Source of the DNA: Eubacterium sp.
GTDB taxonomy: Bacteria > Bacillota > Clostridia > Lachnospirales > Lachnospiraceae
Length of the DNA stretch: 56,532 nt
Assembly: GCA_017459675.1 (NCBI GenBank)
Contig: JAFUCM010000004.1
Coordinates: 1-56,532, forward strand
Direction: 5' to 3'
This document shows, piece by piece, positions 36,212 through 45,800 of the stretch (position 1 is its first letter; every line of letters begins with the position of its first letter). Under the pieces are notes generated by a model that saw nothing but the letters and a program-made list of their open reading frames with translations, made no database searches and had not been told where the DNA came from. The position numbers and the translations under genes are program-made.

Positions 36212-37180
36212 ATGAATACAACAGCTGCAAAGACAAAAAAAATAGATTTATCGAATATGTCGGCACTGCTCGTACTGATTGTTCTGTGCGTGCTGCTGTC
36301 AATCGCAGAACCGGCATTCCATTCATTTGCAAACTTCATTAACATCCTGCAGCAGGTTACCGTATATGCGGTCCTGGCAGTCGGTGTCAACATTGTAATC
36401 TTCACCGGCGGTATCGATATTTCAGTCGGTTCAGTCGTCGCATTTACCGGCATCGTAATGGGTAAGATCATCGTGGAAGCAGGCCTTCCGAGCATCGTCG
36501 GCATCATCGCAGCACTGGCAATCGGACTTGGCTGCGGCCTGTTCAACGGCATCATGATTTCCAAATTCAAACTGCAGCCAATGATCGCAACACTGGCCAT
36601 GATGTCCATGGCACGCGGCGCGGCTTACACAATCGCTGACGGAAATACGATCACAGGATATTCCGAAGGCTTCCGTTTTATCGGTTCCGGTACGATTCCG
36701 GGAACACAGATTCCGGTTCAGATTATCTTCATGATTCTGCTGTATATCCTGTTCTACTACATCATGAAATACCGCAGATTCGGCCGCTACATTTACTCCA
36801 TCGGCGGAAATGAAGAAGCAACAAGACTTTCTGGTATCAATGTAAATAAATACAAAACCATGGCATACGGAATCTCAGGTCTCTGCGCCGGTATCGCTTC
36901 CGTAATCCTGACAGCAAAGCTGAACTCCGCGCAGTCCACAGCAGGTCTTGACTACGAGATGGACGCAATCGCATCCTGCGTCATCGGCGGAACCTCCCTT
37001 CTCGGCGGATCCGGTTCGGTGTGGGGCACATTCGTAGGTGCGATCATCATGATCGTTATCAGAAACGGTCTGAACCTCCTGAACGTATCCTCCAACCTGC
37101 AGAAGCTGGTCATCGGTGTTGTCATCCTGATCGCAGTTCTGGCTGACGCAATTCGTAACGGCGCGCTGAAGAAAAGCTGA
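36212..37180 (+). CDS. sugar ABC transporter permease (RbsC-like)
   Basis: Membrane component of the importer, 322 aa with eight to ten hydrophobic segments. Typical RbsC-family segments are VNIVIFTGGIDISVGSVVAF, the loop RFGRYIYSIGGNEEATRLSGINV that contacts the ATPase, and IASCVIGGTSLLGGSGSVWGT. AAAGGAG lies before the ATG. It follows the ATPase by about 50 bases. A strong intergenic stem at 37220-37260 separates it from the binding-protein gene. Confidence 0.92.
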   Translation: MNTTAAKTKKIDLSNMSALLVLIVLCVLLSIAEPAFHSFANFINILQQVTVYAVLAVGVNIVIFTGGIDISVGSVVAFTGIVMGKIIVEAGLPSIVGIIAALAIGLGCGLFNGIMISKFKLQPMIATLAMMSMARGAAYTIADGNTITGYSEGFRFIGSGTIPGTQIPVQIIFMILLYILFYYIMKYRRFGRYIYSIGGNEEATRLSGINVNKYKTMAYGISGLCAGIASVILTAKLNSAQSTAGLDYEMDAIASCVIGGTSLLGGSGSVWGTFVGAIIMIVIRNGLNLLNVSSNLQKLVIGVVILIAVLADAIRNGALKKS

Positions 37181-37219
37181 TAAGTGAAAGCAGGCAGTTC
37201 ACGAAAACATTAAAAAGGT

Positions 37220-37260
37220 TTATCCCGGCCGGGATTAACTGGGTGATTCCGGCCGGATAA
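37220..37260 (+). other. intercistronic hairpin between permease and binding protein genes
   Basis: TTATCCCGGCCGG (from 37220) pairs with CCGGCCGGATAA (ending 37260) with a bulged C; the left side also contains the palindrome ATCCCGGCCGGGAT. There is no T-run. Such stems commonly protect one mRNA segment and raise binding-protein output. Confidence 0.55.
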
Positions 37261-37314
37261 CAAAAATAAGTTATCATTTGCCCGGACAGGGCCGTTTATG
37301 AAAGGAGAATCATT

Positions 37315-38370
37315 ATGAAAAACTGGAAAAAACTGATCGCAGTCGCTATGGCAGGCGCAATGTCCATGAGTATGCTGGCAGCATGCGGAAGCAGCTCTGA
37401 TTCAAGTGCAGCATCTTCTGCACCGGCAGCAGCATCAAGTGCAGCGGCATCCTCAGCATCAAGTGCGGCAGCTTCTTCTGTTGAGAAGAAGGACGGAGAC
37501 GTTAAGATTGCCTATATCGTAAAGGCTAAGACAGACGAGTTCTGGACAACCATGGAGACAGGTGCTTATGCGGCAGCAGAAGAAAAGGGCGTAACCCTTG
37601 AGTTCCAGGCACCGGAGAAAGAGACAGATGTTGAGAAACAGGTTCAGATGGTTGAGAACGCAGTTGTCAAGGGATTTGATGCAATTATCCTGTCAGCAGC
37701 TGACTCCACCTCTCTGCTTCCGTCAATTGTAAAGGCAAACAATGCAGGTATCCCGGTCGTTCTTGTAAATGACACCATCGATATGGACGAGCTTGAAAAG
37801 CAGGGCGGAAAGGTTGAGACATACGTCGGCATCAGCCAGTATGACGCAGCAGCACAGGCAGGTGTCTATGCAGCAGAAAACATTGAAGACGGCAAGATCT
37901 GCTATCTGGAAGGTGTTCCGGGCGTTAAGGCACTCGATGACCGTCTTGCAGGCTTCCAGGATCAGGCGCCTGATTTTGAGACAGTTGCATCCCAGACCGC
38001 TAAATGCGACAGAAACGAGGCCTACAATGTCATGCAGAACGTTCTGAATGCAAATCCGGATGTAAACGTTGTATGGGCAGTCAATGCTGAGATGGGTCAG
38101 GGCGCAATCCAGGCGATCGACCAGATGAAGAAGACTGGTTCCATCAGCGTATTCGACTTCGATGCTTCCTCTGATGACCTTGCAGCAATCGAAGCGGGAA
38201 CACTTGCAGGTACGGTTGCACAGTATCCGAACAAGCAGGCAGAAGCAGCAATCCAGGCATGCCTCGATGTTCTTGACGGCAAGACACTTGAAGAGCACAC
38301 AGAGACTCCGTCCCTTCTGGTTACTGCTGAGAACCTCGATGAGTACAAGGCAGAGATGGGAATCGAATAA
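37315..38370 (+). CDS. sugar-binding lipoprotein of the importer (RbsB/IbpA-like)
   Basis: Extracytoplasmic receptor, 351 aa. Signal peptide with lipobox LAAC (about residue 23), a Ser/Ala linker, then a type I binding fold: VKIAYIVKAKTDEFWTTMETGAYAAAEEKG, GFDAIILSAADSTSLLPSIVKANNAGIPVVLVND, and SVFDFDASSDDLAAIEAG with the hinge end. GAAAGGAG lies before the ATG. With the ATPase and permease it forms a complete importer. The dehydrogenase before and IolE after make inositol or an inositol isomer the best guess for the ligand. Confidence 0.9.
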   Translation: MKNWKKLIAVAMAGAMSMSMLAACGSSSDSSAASSAPAAASSAAASSASSAAASSVEKKDGDVKIAYIVKAKTDEFWTTMETGAYAAAEEKGVTLEFQAPEKETDVEKQVQMVENAVVKGFDAIILSAADSTSLLPSIVKANNAGIPVVLVNDTIDMDELEKQGGKVETYVGISQYDAAAQAGVYAAENIEDGKICYLEGVPGVKALDDRLAGFQDQAPDFETVASQTAKCDRNEAYNVMQNVLNANPDVNVVWAVNAEMGQGAIQAIDQMKKTGSISVFDFDASSDDLAAIEAGTLAGTVAQYPNKQAEAAIQACLDVLDGKTLEEHTETPSLLVTAENLDEYKAEMGIE

Positions 38371-38437
38371 TAAAAATACTGCGTACAGATTGAAAATGAT
38401 CTGAACGGCAAAAATTCCCCCGAAACTGTAAATGAGG

Positions 38438-38471
38438 ACGCCTGCGGCATGAGAACTGCCGCGGGCGTTTC
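38438..38471 (+). terminator. hairpin after the binding-protein gene
   Basis: ACGCCTGCGGCA (38438-38449) pairs with TGCCGCGGGCGT (38457-38468) apart from one mismatch; only TTT follows. Partial read-through into iolE is likely. Confidence 0.6.
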
Positions 38472-38500
38472 AGATATAAGGCGATAAGGAGATGATTAAA

Positions 38501-39400
38501 ATGATGCTGAAAAATATCAAACTTGGAATTGCACCGATCAACTGGACCAATGACGACATGCCGCAGCTGGGCGGTGACCGGACCTTTGAGCAGATGATTT
38601 CCGAGGCGGCGCTGGCCGGCTATAAAGGAACCGAAATCGGCGGAAAATTCCCGACGGATCCGGTCGTGTTAAAGAAGGCGCTGGATCTGCGCGGCATGCA
38701 GATTACTTCACAGTGGTTTTCATCCTTTCTCTGTTCGGAATCCTATGAGTCGAACGAGGAACGGTTTATCAGTCAGCTGGATTTTCTGGAAAAGGTCGGC
38801 GCGAAGATGATCAATGTATGTGAAGTGACAAGATGCCTGTTTGCTGAGACCTGTTCCATGTTCGGCGACAGAAAGCCGGTTGCGGATGATGAAGAATGGG
38901 AGAAGCTCTGCAGCGGCCTCAACAGACTTGGAAAGATCGCATCGGACAGAGGATTTACCCTCTGCTATCACCATCACATGGCGACGGTTGTTCAGACATT
39001 CGAAGAGACCGAACGGCTTATGGACAATACAGATCCGGCGTATGTATCACTTTGCTTTGACACAGGCCACTTTACAGTCGCAGGTGCGGATGCGGCAAAA
39101 GCAGCAGAGCGGTTTGCAGACCGCATTGCCTATGTGCATCTGAAAGATATCCGTCCGGAAAAGCTTGAGCAGGCAGTGCGGGAAGGATGGGCATTCCGCC
39201 GCTGCGTCCTGGAAGGCTGTTTTACGGTTCCGGGAGACGGTTGTGTGGATTATCCTGCAGTATTTGAAGTGCTCGGACAGGCGGGCTATGAAGGCTGGAT
39301 GACGGTGGAAGCCGAGCAGGATCCGGACATTGCCAATCCGTTCGAATACGCCCTGAAGGCACAGGCATACCTGAAAGAAGCCGGAATTCAGGCGGTTTAA
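38501..39400 (+). CDS. iolE: myo-inosose-2 dehydratase-like TIM-barrel protein
   Basis: Predicted metal-dependent dehydratase acting on 2-keto-myo-inositol, the step after inositol dehydrogenase; about 299 aa. The start GIAPINWTNDDMPQLGG, TFEQMISEAALAGYKGTEIGGKFP and SQWFSSF are close to IolE, and metal ligands appear in CYHHHMATVVQT, LCFDTGHF, YVHLKDI and TVEAEQD. A more general sugar-phosphate isomerase/epimerase role cannot be excluded. The start at 38501 is preferred because AAGGAG ends ten bases before it; an in-frame ATG at 38492 is next to that box. Other iol genes (iolC, iolD, iolB) are absent from the window. Confidence 0.8.
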   Translation: MMLKNIKLGIAPINWTNDDMPQLGGDRTFEQMISEAALAGYKGTEIGGKFPTDPVVLKKALDLRGMQITSQWFSSFLCSESYESNEERFISQLDFLEKVGAKMINVCEVTRCLFAETCSMFGDRKPVADDEEWEKLCSGLNRLGKIASDRGFTLCYHHHMATVVQTFEETERLMDNTDPAYVSLCFDTGHFTVAGADAAKAAERFADRIAYVHLKDIRPEKLEQAVREGWAFRRCVLEGCFTVPGDGCVDYPAVFEVLGQAGYEGWMTVEAEQDPDIANPFEYALKAQAYLKEAGIQAV

Positions 39401-39430
39401 ACAAATTATATTTAAGAAGCGCGTTAAAAT

Positions 39431-39464
39431 GCTGTCACAGATCCCCCGCTGTGACGGCCTTTTT
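39431..39464 (+). terminator. Rho-independent terminator after iolE
   Basis: GCTGTCACAG (39431-39440) pairs with CTGTGACGGC (39449-39458), one G-U pair, then CTTTTT. Confidence 0.8.
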
Positions 39465-39563
39465 GTCTGCAGCGATGAGTTGACAATTAAGTTCTGAAAA
39501 GGTACGCTCAAAAGGAAGAGACGTATATACAGCAGGGCAGCTGCATTGATACAGGAGGAAGCG

Positions 39564-40961
39564 ATGATTTCTGTCCCGAAATTATTCAGAAATACAAAAT
39601 CGGTGAAGCGGATGCAGGCGTACATGGATACCGTCTTCAATGAGGTCCTTCACACGACCCTCAATCCGGACGGGCCGGGCGCGATCCGCATCCATCTGAT
39701 TCCGCCGAAGAATGAGGAGAATACCCTCAATCCGAGTGTCGCGATCATCAACGGAACCGATGTCGTGCCGGTCAATTTTGCCTGGGCGGTGATTCTGGCG
39801 GAGATGATCCGCGAGACCAACCGGTTCGACGGGAAAGAAATCGGCGAGGCGGAGATTCAAAGCATTCTGGACCGGACATGTGAGAACGTGAAGCAGATCA
39901 TCCCGTTCTTTTCGCGGAAACGGATTCAGGCAGATATTCAGACGATTTATCAGACGCTGCGGCAGATCGCGTACCGCGAGGAAGTCACAACGGATGTCCA
40001 CTACATGAGCCTTGGCGAATATGCCGCATATATGAATGCGCCGCACCGGATGGACCTGCTGGTCAGCGCCATGACGAAGGACGGAAAATGGCACTGCAAT
40101 CAGAAATGTGTGCACTGCTATGCGGCGGGACAGACCCTGGCTGATGAGGAAGAACTCTCAACAGAATCCTGGAAGGAAATTCTCGCAAAATGCCGCGCGG
40201 CCGGGATTCCGCAGGTGACCTTTACCGGCGGGGAGCCGACCATGCGCGACGATCTTATTGACCTCATCAGGGAGGCGCGCTGGTTTATTTCCCGCCTGAA
40301 CACCAACGGGATCCGGCTCACGAAGGAGTACTGCAGCGCGCTGCACGCGGCCGAACTGGACAGCGTGCAGATTACGTTCTACTCCTGCGATCCGGATATT
40401 CACAACCGGCTGGTCGGCGCGGAGCAGTTTCAGAATACGGCAGCGGCGATTGAAAATGCGCTGGAGGAGGGGCTGTCGGTCAGCATCAACACGCCGCTCT
40501 GCACACTGAACCGGGACTACCGGAAGACGCTCGAATACCTGCATGAAAAAGGCGTCATCTATGTGACCTGCTCCGGCCTGATCACGACCGGAAATGCGGC
40601 CGGGGAAACCTCGGAGCATCTGCAGCTGACCGGGGAGGAACTCGAGAAAATCCTGCGGGAATCCGTCGCATACTGTCACGCGAACGGTATGGAGATTGCA
40701 TTTACCTCGCCGGGATGGATCGGGCAGGAGGTATTTGACGAATTAAATATCCCGTCGCCGTCCTGCGGCGCATGCCTGTCCAATATGGCAGTTACGCCTT
40801 CCGGAAATGTCGTGCCCTGTCAGAGCTGGCTGTCAGACCAGCCGCTGGGCAATCTGCTCTGCGATGACTGGAAAATGATCTGGGAGAGCGAAGCCTGCAG
40901 AGAGCGGCGGGCGTATTCCGCTGAGATGACCGGCCAATGTCCGCTGAGGAGGTACTGCTGA
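39564..40961 (+). CDS. radical SAM/SPASM enzyme paired with a Cys-repeat membrane protein
   Basis: Predicted S-adenosylmethionine radical enzyme, 465 aa. A 170-residue N-terminal domain of unknown type precedes the cluster motif Cys178-x3-Cys182-x2-Cys185 (CNQKCVHCYA), then the GGEP-type motif TFTGGEPTMRDD. A SPASM-like C-terminus carries extra cluster cysteines (CGACLSNMAVTPSGNVVPCQSW, then CPLRRYC as the last residues). AGGAGG lies before the ATG at 39564; an upstream in-frame TTG would include that box. The stop TGA shares its final A with the ATG of the next gene, so the two are coupled. SPASM enzymes usually modify peptides or proteins; the natural candidate substrate is the Cys-rich tail encoded next. 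Confidence 0.88.
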   Translation: MISVPKLFRNTKSVKRMQAYMDTVFNEVLHTTLNPDGPGAIRIHLIPPKNEENTLNPSVAIINGTDVVPVNFAWAVILAEMIRETNRFDGKEIGEAEIQSILDRTCENVKQIIPFFSRKRIQADIQTIYQTLRQIAYREEVTTDVHYMSLGEYAAYMNAPHRMDLLVSAMTKDGKWHCNQKCVHCYAAGQTLADEEELSTESWKEILAKCRAAGIPQVTFTGGEPTMRDDLIDLIREARWFISRLNTNGIRLTKEYCSALHAAELDSVQITFYSCDPDIHNRLVGAEQFQNTAAAIENALEEGLSVSINTPLCTLNRDYRKTLEYLHEKGVIYVTCSGLITTGNAAGETSEHLQLTGEELEKILRESVAYCHANGMEIAFTSPGWIGQEVFDELNIPSPSCGACLSNMAVTPSGNVVPCQSWLSDQPLGNLLCDDWKMIWESEACRERRAYSAEMTGQCPLRRYC

Positions 40962-42355
40962 TGAACCGTATAACCAGAATGAGAAATGCAAGGCCCGCCC
41001 TCGCAGATCTCCGGCGCGTAAATCATTCCCGGAACCGGAAACAGGGCAGACGCCTTCTGGCTCTGACAGTTCTGCTGATCATGGTGAGCATGGCAGTCAT
41101 GCTCGTGTTTCCGGCAGTCCCGGTCATGGCCGATGCGACCGATGAGATCCGTGATTTTACCATCACGGTTGATGTAAATGACGACGCCTCGCTCAACATG
41201 AATTACCACATCGAGTGGGAAGTGCTCGACGATTCGATCGGTGAGCTGGAATGGATCGACCTCGGCGTGCCGAACAGCTTTCATGAGGACATTGTGCCGG
41301 AAAGCGATACGATCGATTACATCGAAGATAATGGCAGCTCGCTGGCCATTTATCTGGACCGCGGCTACGGCGAAGATGAGATTGTCAGCGTCGATTTTTC
41401 CATGACGCAGGACCATATGTATCAGATTGACAAGTGGGTGGAGGGAGAATCCGTCTATACGTTCACGCCCGCGTGGTTTGACGGCATGGATGTTGATCAG
41501 CTTACCATCCGCTGGAATGCGGAAAATGCCGGCGCCTGGCAGCCGGACTGTCTGCAGGAGGACGGCTATCTGGTCTTTGAGACGTCACTGTCAGCAGGTG
41601 AGAAATATACCATCTCTGTCGTATATCCGAATGATACGTTCGGCTTTGTCCCGGAGCGGCAGGCCGGCGGCAGCGGCGGCGACTACGAAGATGGATATGA
41701 CGGCAGCTACGAGAGCGAGAGCGGCGGGTACAGCATTGCGGAAGGCATCGGGATCCTCATCGGAATCGTGATTTTCCTTGGCTTCCTTGCTGCGCCGTTC
41801 ATTGCACTGTATAAATTTATCCGCTGGATTGCCGGCGGCACCGGATTCGGCTCCGCCACATCCGGACAGCCGCAGACAAAAAAGAAGATCACGCGCACGA
41901 AGATCGAATATTACGAGAGCTGCCCGGGCTGCGGCGCCGTGCGTGAGGACGGCAAGGATAAATGTGCCTACTGCGGGCGCAGTATGATCAAGAGCAAAGA
42001 AGTTGTGGAAGAAGATCAGATTGAAGAACCGGAGAAATATACGAAGCGCGGAACATACCGGTACGGAGATGCGCCGAATACCTTTATCCGCGTCAATGTG
42101 ATCAACGTGCCGGTCAGCCGGCCGCGGCCGTCTTCGCACACTTCCCGTTCTTCCCGCTCGGGCGGATCACATCACTCGTCCTGTGCATCCTCCTGCGCAT
42201 GTGCATCTTCCTGCGCGTGCGCGTCCTCCTGTGCATGCGCCTGCGCGTGTGCGTCCTCGGGACGGGCGGGCTGCTCCGTGAAAGATTTCTTCCGGGACAG
42301 CATTCATAACGGCCGGGTCCGTGTGCAGCAGTATCATACGAAGAAGAATGAATAG
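40961..42355 (+). CDS. membrane protein with zinc ribbon and CAC/SSC cysteine-repeat tail
   Basis: 464 aa. A basic N-terminus and membrane segment (about residues 32-56) lead to an exported beta-rich domain (about 60-240, DUF2207-like in feel), a Gly/Tyr/Ser spacer, a second membrane segment (about 259-287), a zinc ribbon (Cys321, 324, 335, 338), an acidic stretch, and a tail from residue 400. The tail repeats SSCACA units: cysteines 408, 412, 414, 418, 420, 424, 426, 428, 430, then GRAGC with Cys438 and SVKDFF. With two membrane segments and an outside domain, the ribbon and tail would face the cytoplasm. GAGGAGG in the previous gene drives a start overlapping the radical SAM stop. I do not recognise a described function. 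Confidence 0.75.
   Translation: MNRITRMRNARPALADLRRVNHSRNRKQGRRLLALTVLLIMVSMAVMLVFPAVPVMADATDEIRDFTITVDVNDDASLNMNYHIEWEVLDDSIGELEWIDLGVPNSFHEDIVPESDTIDYIEDNGSSLAIYLDRGYGEDEIVSVDFSMTQDHMYQIDKWVEGESVYTFTPAWFDGMDVDQLTIRWNAENAGAWQPDCLQEDGYLVFETSLSAGEKYTISVVYPNDTFGFVPERQAGGSGGDYEDGYDGSYESESGGYSIAEGIGILIGIVIFLGFLAAPFIALYKFIRWIAGGTGFGSATSGQPQTKKKITRTKIEYYESCPGCGAVREDGKDKCAYCGRSMIKSKEVVEEDQIEEPEKYTKRGTYRYGDAPNTFIRVNVINVPVSRPRPSSHTSRSSRSGGSHHSSCASSCACASSCACASSCACACACASSGRAGCSVKDFFRDSIHNGRVRVQQYHTKKNE
42179..42274 (+). repeat. coding Cys-Ala/Ser-Ser repeat tract
   Basis: An 18-bp-type unit encoding SSCACA is repeated three to four times with the final unit extended by two extra Cys-Ala pairs. Synonymous codons vary (TGT and TGC; GCA, GCG and GCC), so the repeat is conserved as protein rather than as fresh DNA slippage. 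Confidence 0.8.
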
Positions 42356-42374
42356 CAAAAAAGGATTGAAAGAG

Positions 42375-42725
42375 ATGCGTCAGGAAGACACAGCGCGCGG
42401 AAGCGGCGCATTTGCAAAAATCTATGAGGTTGTCCGGCAGATCCCGCGGGGGACGGTCGCGACATACGGGCAGATTGCCGCGCTCGCGGGGAACCGCCGC
42501 TGGGCGCGCGTGGTCGGCTATGCGCTGCACGCCAATCCAGATCCGGACGGGATTCCCTGCTACCGGGTTGTCAACCGGAACGGAGAAGTCTCCCCGGCAT
42601 TTGTCTTCGGCGGGAAGAACCGGCAGATCGAGCTGCTCGAGGCGGACGGGATTCCCTGTCCGGACGGCAGAGTGGATCTGGCAAAATACCAGTGGCGCCG
42701 GGTGACAACCGATTTTATACACTGA
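42375..42725 (+). CDS. MGMT-family DNA alkyltransferase-like protein
   Basis: About 116 aa, a single alkyltransferase C-terminal domain without the N-terminal domain of Ogt/Ada. It has the helix-turn-helix IYEVVRQIPRGTVATYGQIAALAG and the acceptor-cysteine motif IPCYRVVNRNG, where classical enzymes have PCHRV; Tyr instead of His is also seen in short family members. It may repair O6-alkylguanine or only flag it. The start at 42375 uses AAGGA 10-14 bases upstream; an in-frame ATG at 42348 overlaps the previous stop. It follows the Cys-tail gene by 19 bases, so it may share its transcript. Confidence 0.8.
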   Translation: MRQEDTARGSGAFAKIYEVVRQIPRGTVATYGQIAALAGNRRWARVVGYALHANPDPDGIPCYRVVNRNGEVSPAFVFGGKNRQIELLEADGIPCPDGRVDLAKYQWRRVTTDFIH

Positions 42726-42753
42726 ATGACGCTGCAGCAGTCCCAAAACGTGG

Positions 42754-42759
42754 TATAAT
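42754..42759 (+). promoter_or_regulatory. extended -10 promoter of the hybrid kinase gene
   Basis: TATAAT preceded by TGG, giving the extended -10 form TGNTATAAT; no good -35 box is seen. The start codon is 50 bases downstream. Confidence 0.5.
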
Positions 42760-42809
42760 AACATCATCTTGACTGGCTTTTAAAAAATTCACCGGGGGGA
42801 CCGATTAAC

Positions 42810-45800
42810 GTGAATGAGATCAGAAAAAACAACACCGCCCGCATCGCGGTAATCGGAAGTCTGATTCTCGCAGTCATACTGGTTGCGGGAACGATCTGGA
42901 TGGGCCATTATGCGAGACGTGATACCGAGGAGGCAGTCCGCGAGGTCAGCCTTCTGTATCTGGATGAGCTCGCCGGCCGCCGGGAACAGGTCGTTGAGAA
43001 CAATCTGCAGGAAAAGATTCAGACCGTGCAGATTGCCATTGATCTGATGACGGAGGAAGATCTGAGCGACAAGGCGCACATGGAGGACTACCAGACCCGC
43101 ATGAAGCAGCTGCTGAAGCTGGACAAGTTCGCATTTGTCGATACAGATGGCCGGATCTATTCCTCCAGAGGGATGGATTCCAATATTTCTGATTACACAT
43201 TTGATTACAGGACACTTTCTGAGCCGGAAATCTCCGTCATTGATCAGGCGGATGTCGGCAAACGGGTTGTTATCGCAGTTCCGGTCAATGTCCCCTTCCA
43301 GGATGAAACCCTGTCGGTCTGCTTTATTTCCATTGACATGGATGACATGCTCGCCGGCGTTTCCATGACGACCAATACCGGCGACGCGACCTTCTGTAAT
43401 ATTTACACGGACGACGGAATGGCGCTGACCAATGCCGTGCTCGGCGGTCTTGCTGAGGAAGACAACCTGCTGAATGCCATGAAGATTGCGGTGTTCGAAG
43501 AACCGTATTCCTATGACCAGTTTGTTGAGGAATTTCAGAGCGGAACCAGAGGTGTCGTATCCTTTACCTACAACGATATCCGGGAGACGCTGGCTTATAT
43601 CCCGGTGGGCGGAACAGACTGTCAGCTGACCTATCTGATCCGGGAGAACGTCATCAGTGACCGGATCGGTGCCATTTCTGACGGGACAGTCCGGCGCAGC
43701 ATCATGCAGTCTGTTTTGACGGTGGCCGCCATGCTGATTATGTTCGGGTTCATCATTGCCCAGACGAAACGGAACAGCCGTCTGATTCTCGAGAAGGAGA
43801 CGGCGGATACCGAAAACCGCGTCAAGCAGGAGGAACTGGAACACCGCCTGGAACTGCAGGAGAAGCTGCTGGCGGAAGAGCGTCAGACGAAGCAGCAGAG
43901 CCGGATGATTACGGCACTGTCCTCGGACTACTGGAGCGTATATTATCTGGATCTGGAGACGGACGACGGCGTCTGCTACCAGTCCCACGGCGATCTGGAC
44001 GGAACCGGCTTCAAGGTCGGTGAGGAATTCAAATACCTGGCGTCCGTCACAGCTTACGCAAACCAGTATATTACAGAACCTTATCTGGAACCATTTCTGG
44101 CATTTATTCAGCCGGATGCGGTCCGGGAGGGACTGCGGAAGAGCAACGTCATTTCTTATACCTACATGGTGACGCGCCACGGAAAGGAGACCTACGAGAC
44201 GGTCCGCTTCGCGGCGATGAAGGATCCGAATGATCCTTCGGGACGTGATGTCAATCACGTGGGCGCATGCTTCGCCGATGTAGATGCCGAGACCCGCAAG
44301 AGTATCCGGCAGAACTAGGCGCTGAGCGACGCGCTCACTGCGGCCGAAGAGGCAAACAAGGCGAAGACGGCATTCCTGTCCAATATGAGCCATGAGATCC
44401 GCACGCCGATGAATGCCATCATCGGTCTGGACAACATTGCACTCAGTGACCCGGAGACGCCGGAGAAGACCCGGGAATATCTGGAGAAAATCGGTGATTC
44501 CGCGGAACATCTGCTCAATCTGATTAACGACATTCTCGACATGACCCGCATCGAATCCGGACGCATGGTTCTGCGGAACGAGGAATTTTCCTTCTCCAGA
44601 CTTCTGGAGGCGGTCAACACCATGTTCAGCAGCCAGTGCCACGACAAGGGTCTGGATTATCAGTGTTATATTAACGGCGAGGTCGATGATTATTACATCG
44701 GCGACAACATGAAGCTGCGCCAGGTGCTGATCAACATTCTCGGAAATGCGGTGAAATTCACACCTGTCGGCGGAAAGGTCAGCCTGCAGGTTGCGCGGAA
44801 AGCGCAGTTCGACGGGAAAACGACGCTGCAGTTTACCATTTCCGACACCGGAATCGGCATGAGCAAAGAATTTATCCCGCATATCTTTGATACATTTGCC
44901 CAGGAAGACAGTTCCACGACGAACAAGTATGGAAGCTCCGGCCTCGGTCTGGCGATTACCAGAAGCATCGTCGAGATGATGAACGGGACGATCGAGGTCG
45001 AGAGTACCAAGGGGAAAGGAAGCACCTTCACGGTCAATGTGACGCTTGATGATGTAGCCGGAAGTGAAAAGACGCCGGATCAGGAAATTCATCCGGGCGA
45101 AATGACGGTGCTGATCGTCGACGATGACCCGGTTGCCTGCGAGCATGCCAGACTGGTTCTGGAAAGGGTCGGCATTGCGGCGGAAATTGCGGATTCAGGT
45201 GCGGCGGCGGTGGAAACGGTCCGTCTGCGTCACGCGCGCCATGAGCCCTACAATCTGATTCTGGTTGACTGGCAGATGCCGGAAATGGACGGTGTGGAGA
45301 CCACCCGGCGGATCCGCAGCATTATCGGAAATGAATCGGCCATCATCATTCTGACGGCTTACAAGTGGGATGATATTCTGGATGAGGCCATTCAGGCCGG
45401 TGTGGACAGCTTCATTGCGAAGCCGCTGTTTGCAGCAGCGGTCATGGAGGAGTTCCGCTCCGCCATGCAGCGGAAGAATCTTGCTGCAAAGGATGGGGTG
45501 AAGAAAACAGATCTGACCGGACGCAGAATTCTGCTGGCCGAGGATGTCCAGGTCAACGCGGAAATTATCGAGATGGTGCTGCAGATGCGCGGCGTCACGA
45601 CAGATCTCGCAGAGAACGGCCGGATTGCCGTCGAGAAATTCGAAGCCAGTCCGGAGGGCAGCTATGACGCGATTCTGATGGATATGCGGATGCCGGAGAT
45701 GGACGGCCTCGAGGCGACCCGCCGGATCCGTGAACTGGACAGAGCAGACGCAAGGAACATCCCGATTATTGCCCTGACGGCAAATGCATTCGACGAGGAT

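Noticed and set aside
31790-44318. Stop-codon reassignment or selenocysteine/pyrrolysine decoding to explain in-frame TGA and TAG
   Set aside because: The interrupted genes have different stops (TGA at Trp, TAG at a probable Gln, TAG in an mgtC relic), all other genes end at normal stops of all three kinds, no SECIS-like stem is apparent after the TGA, and decay by frameshift and deletion is also present. Ordinary nonsense mutations or sequence errors are simpler.
42789-45146. 785-codon open frame on the minus strand opposite the hybrid kinase
   Set aside because: It is a shadow of the GC-rich kinase gene; the plus strand has full domain motifs and the minus translation has none.
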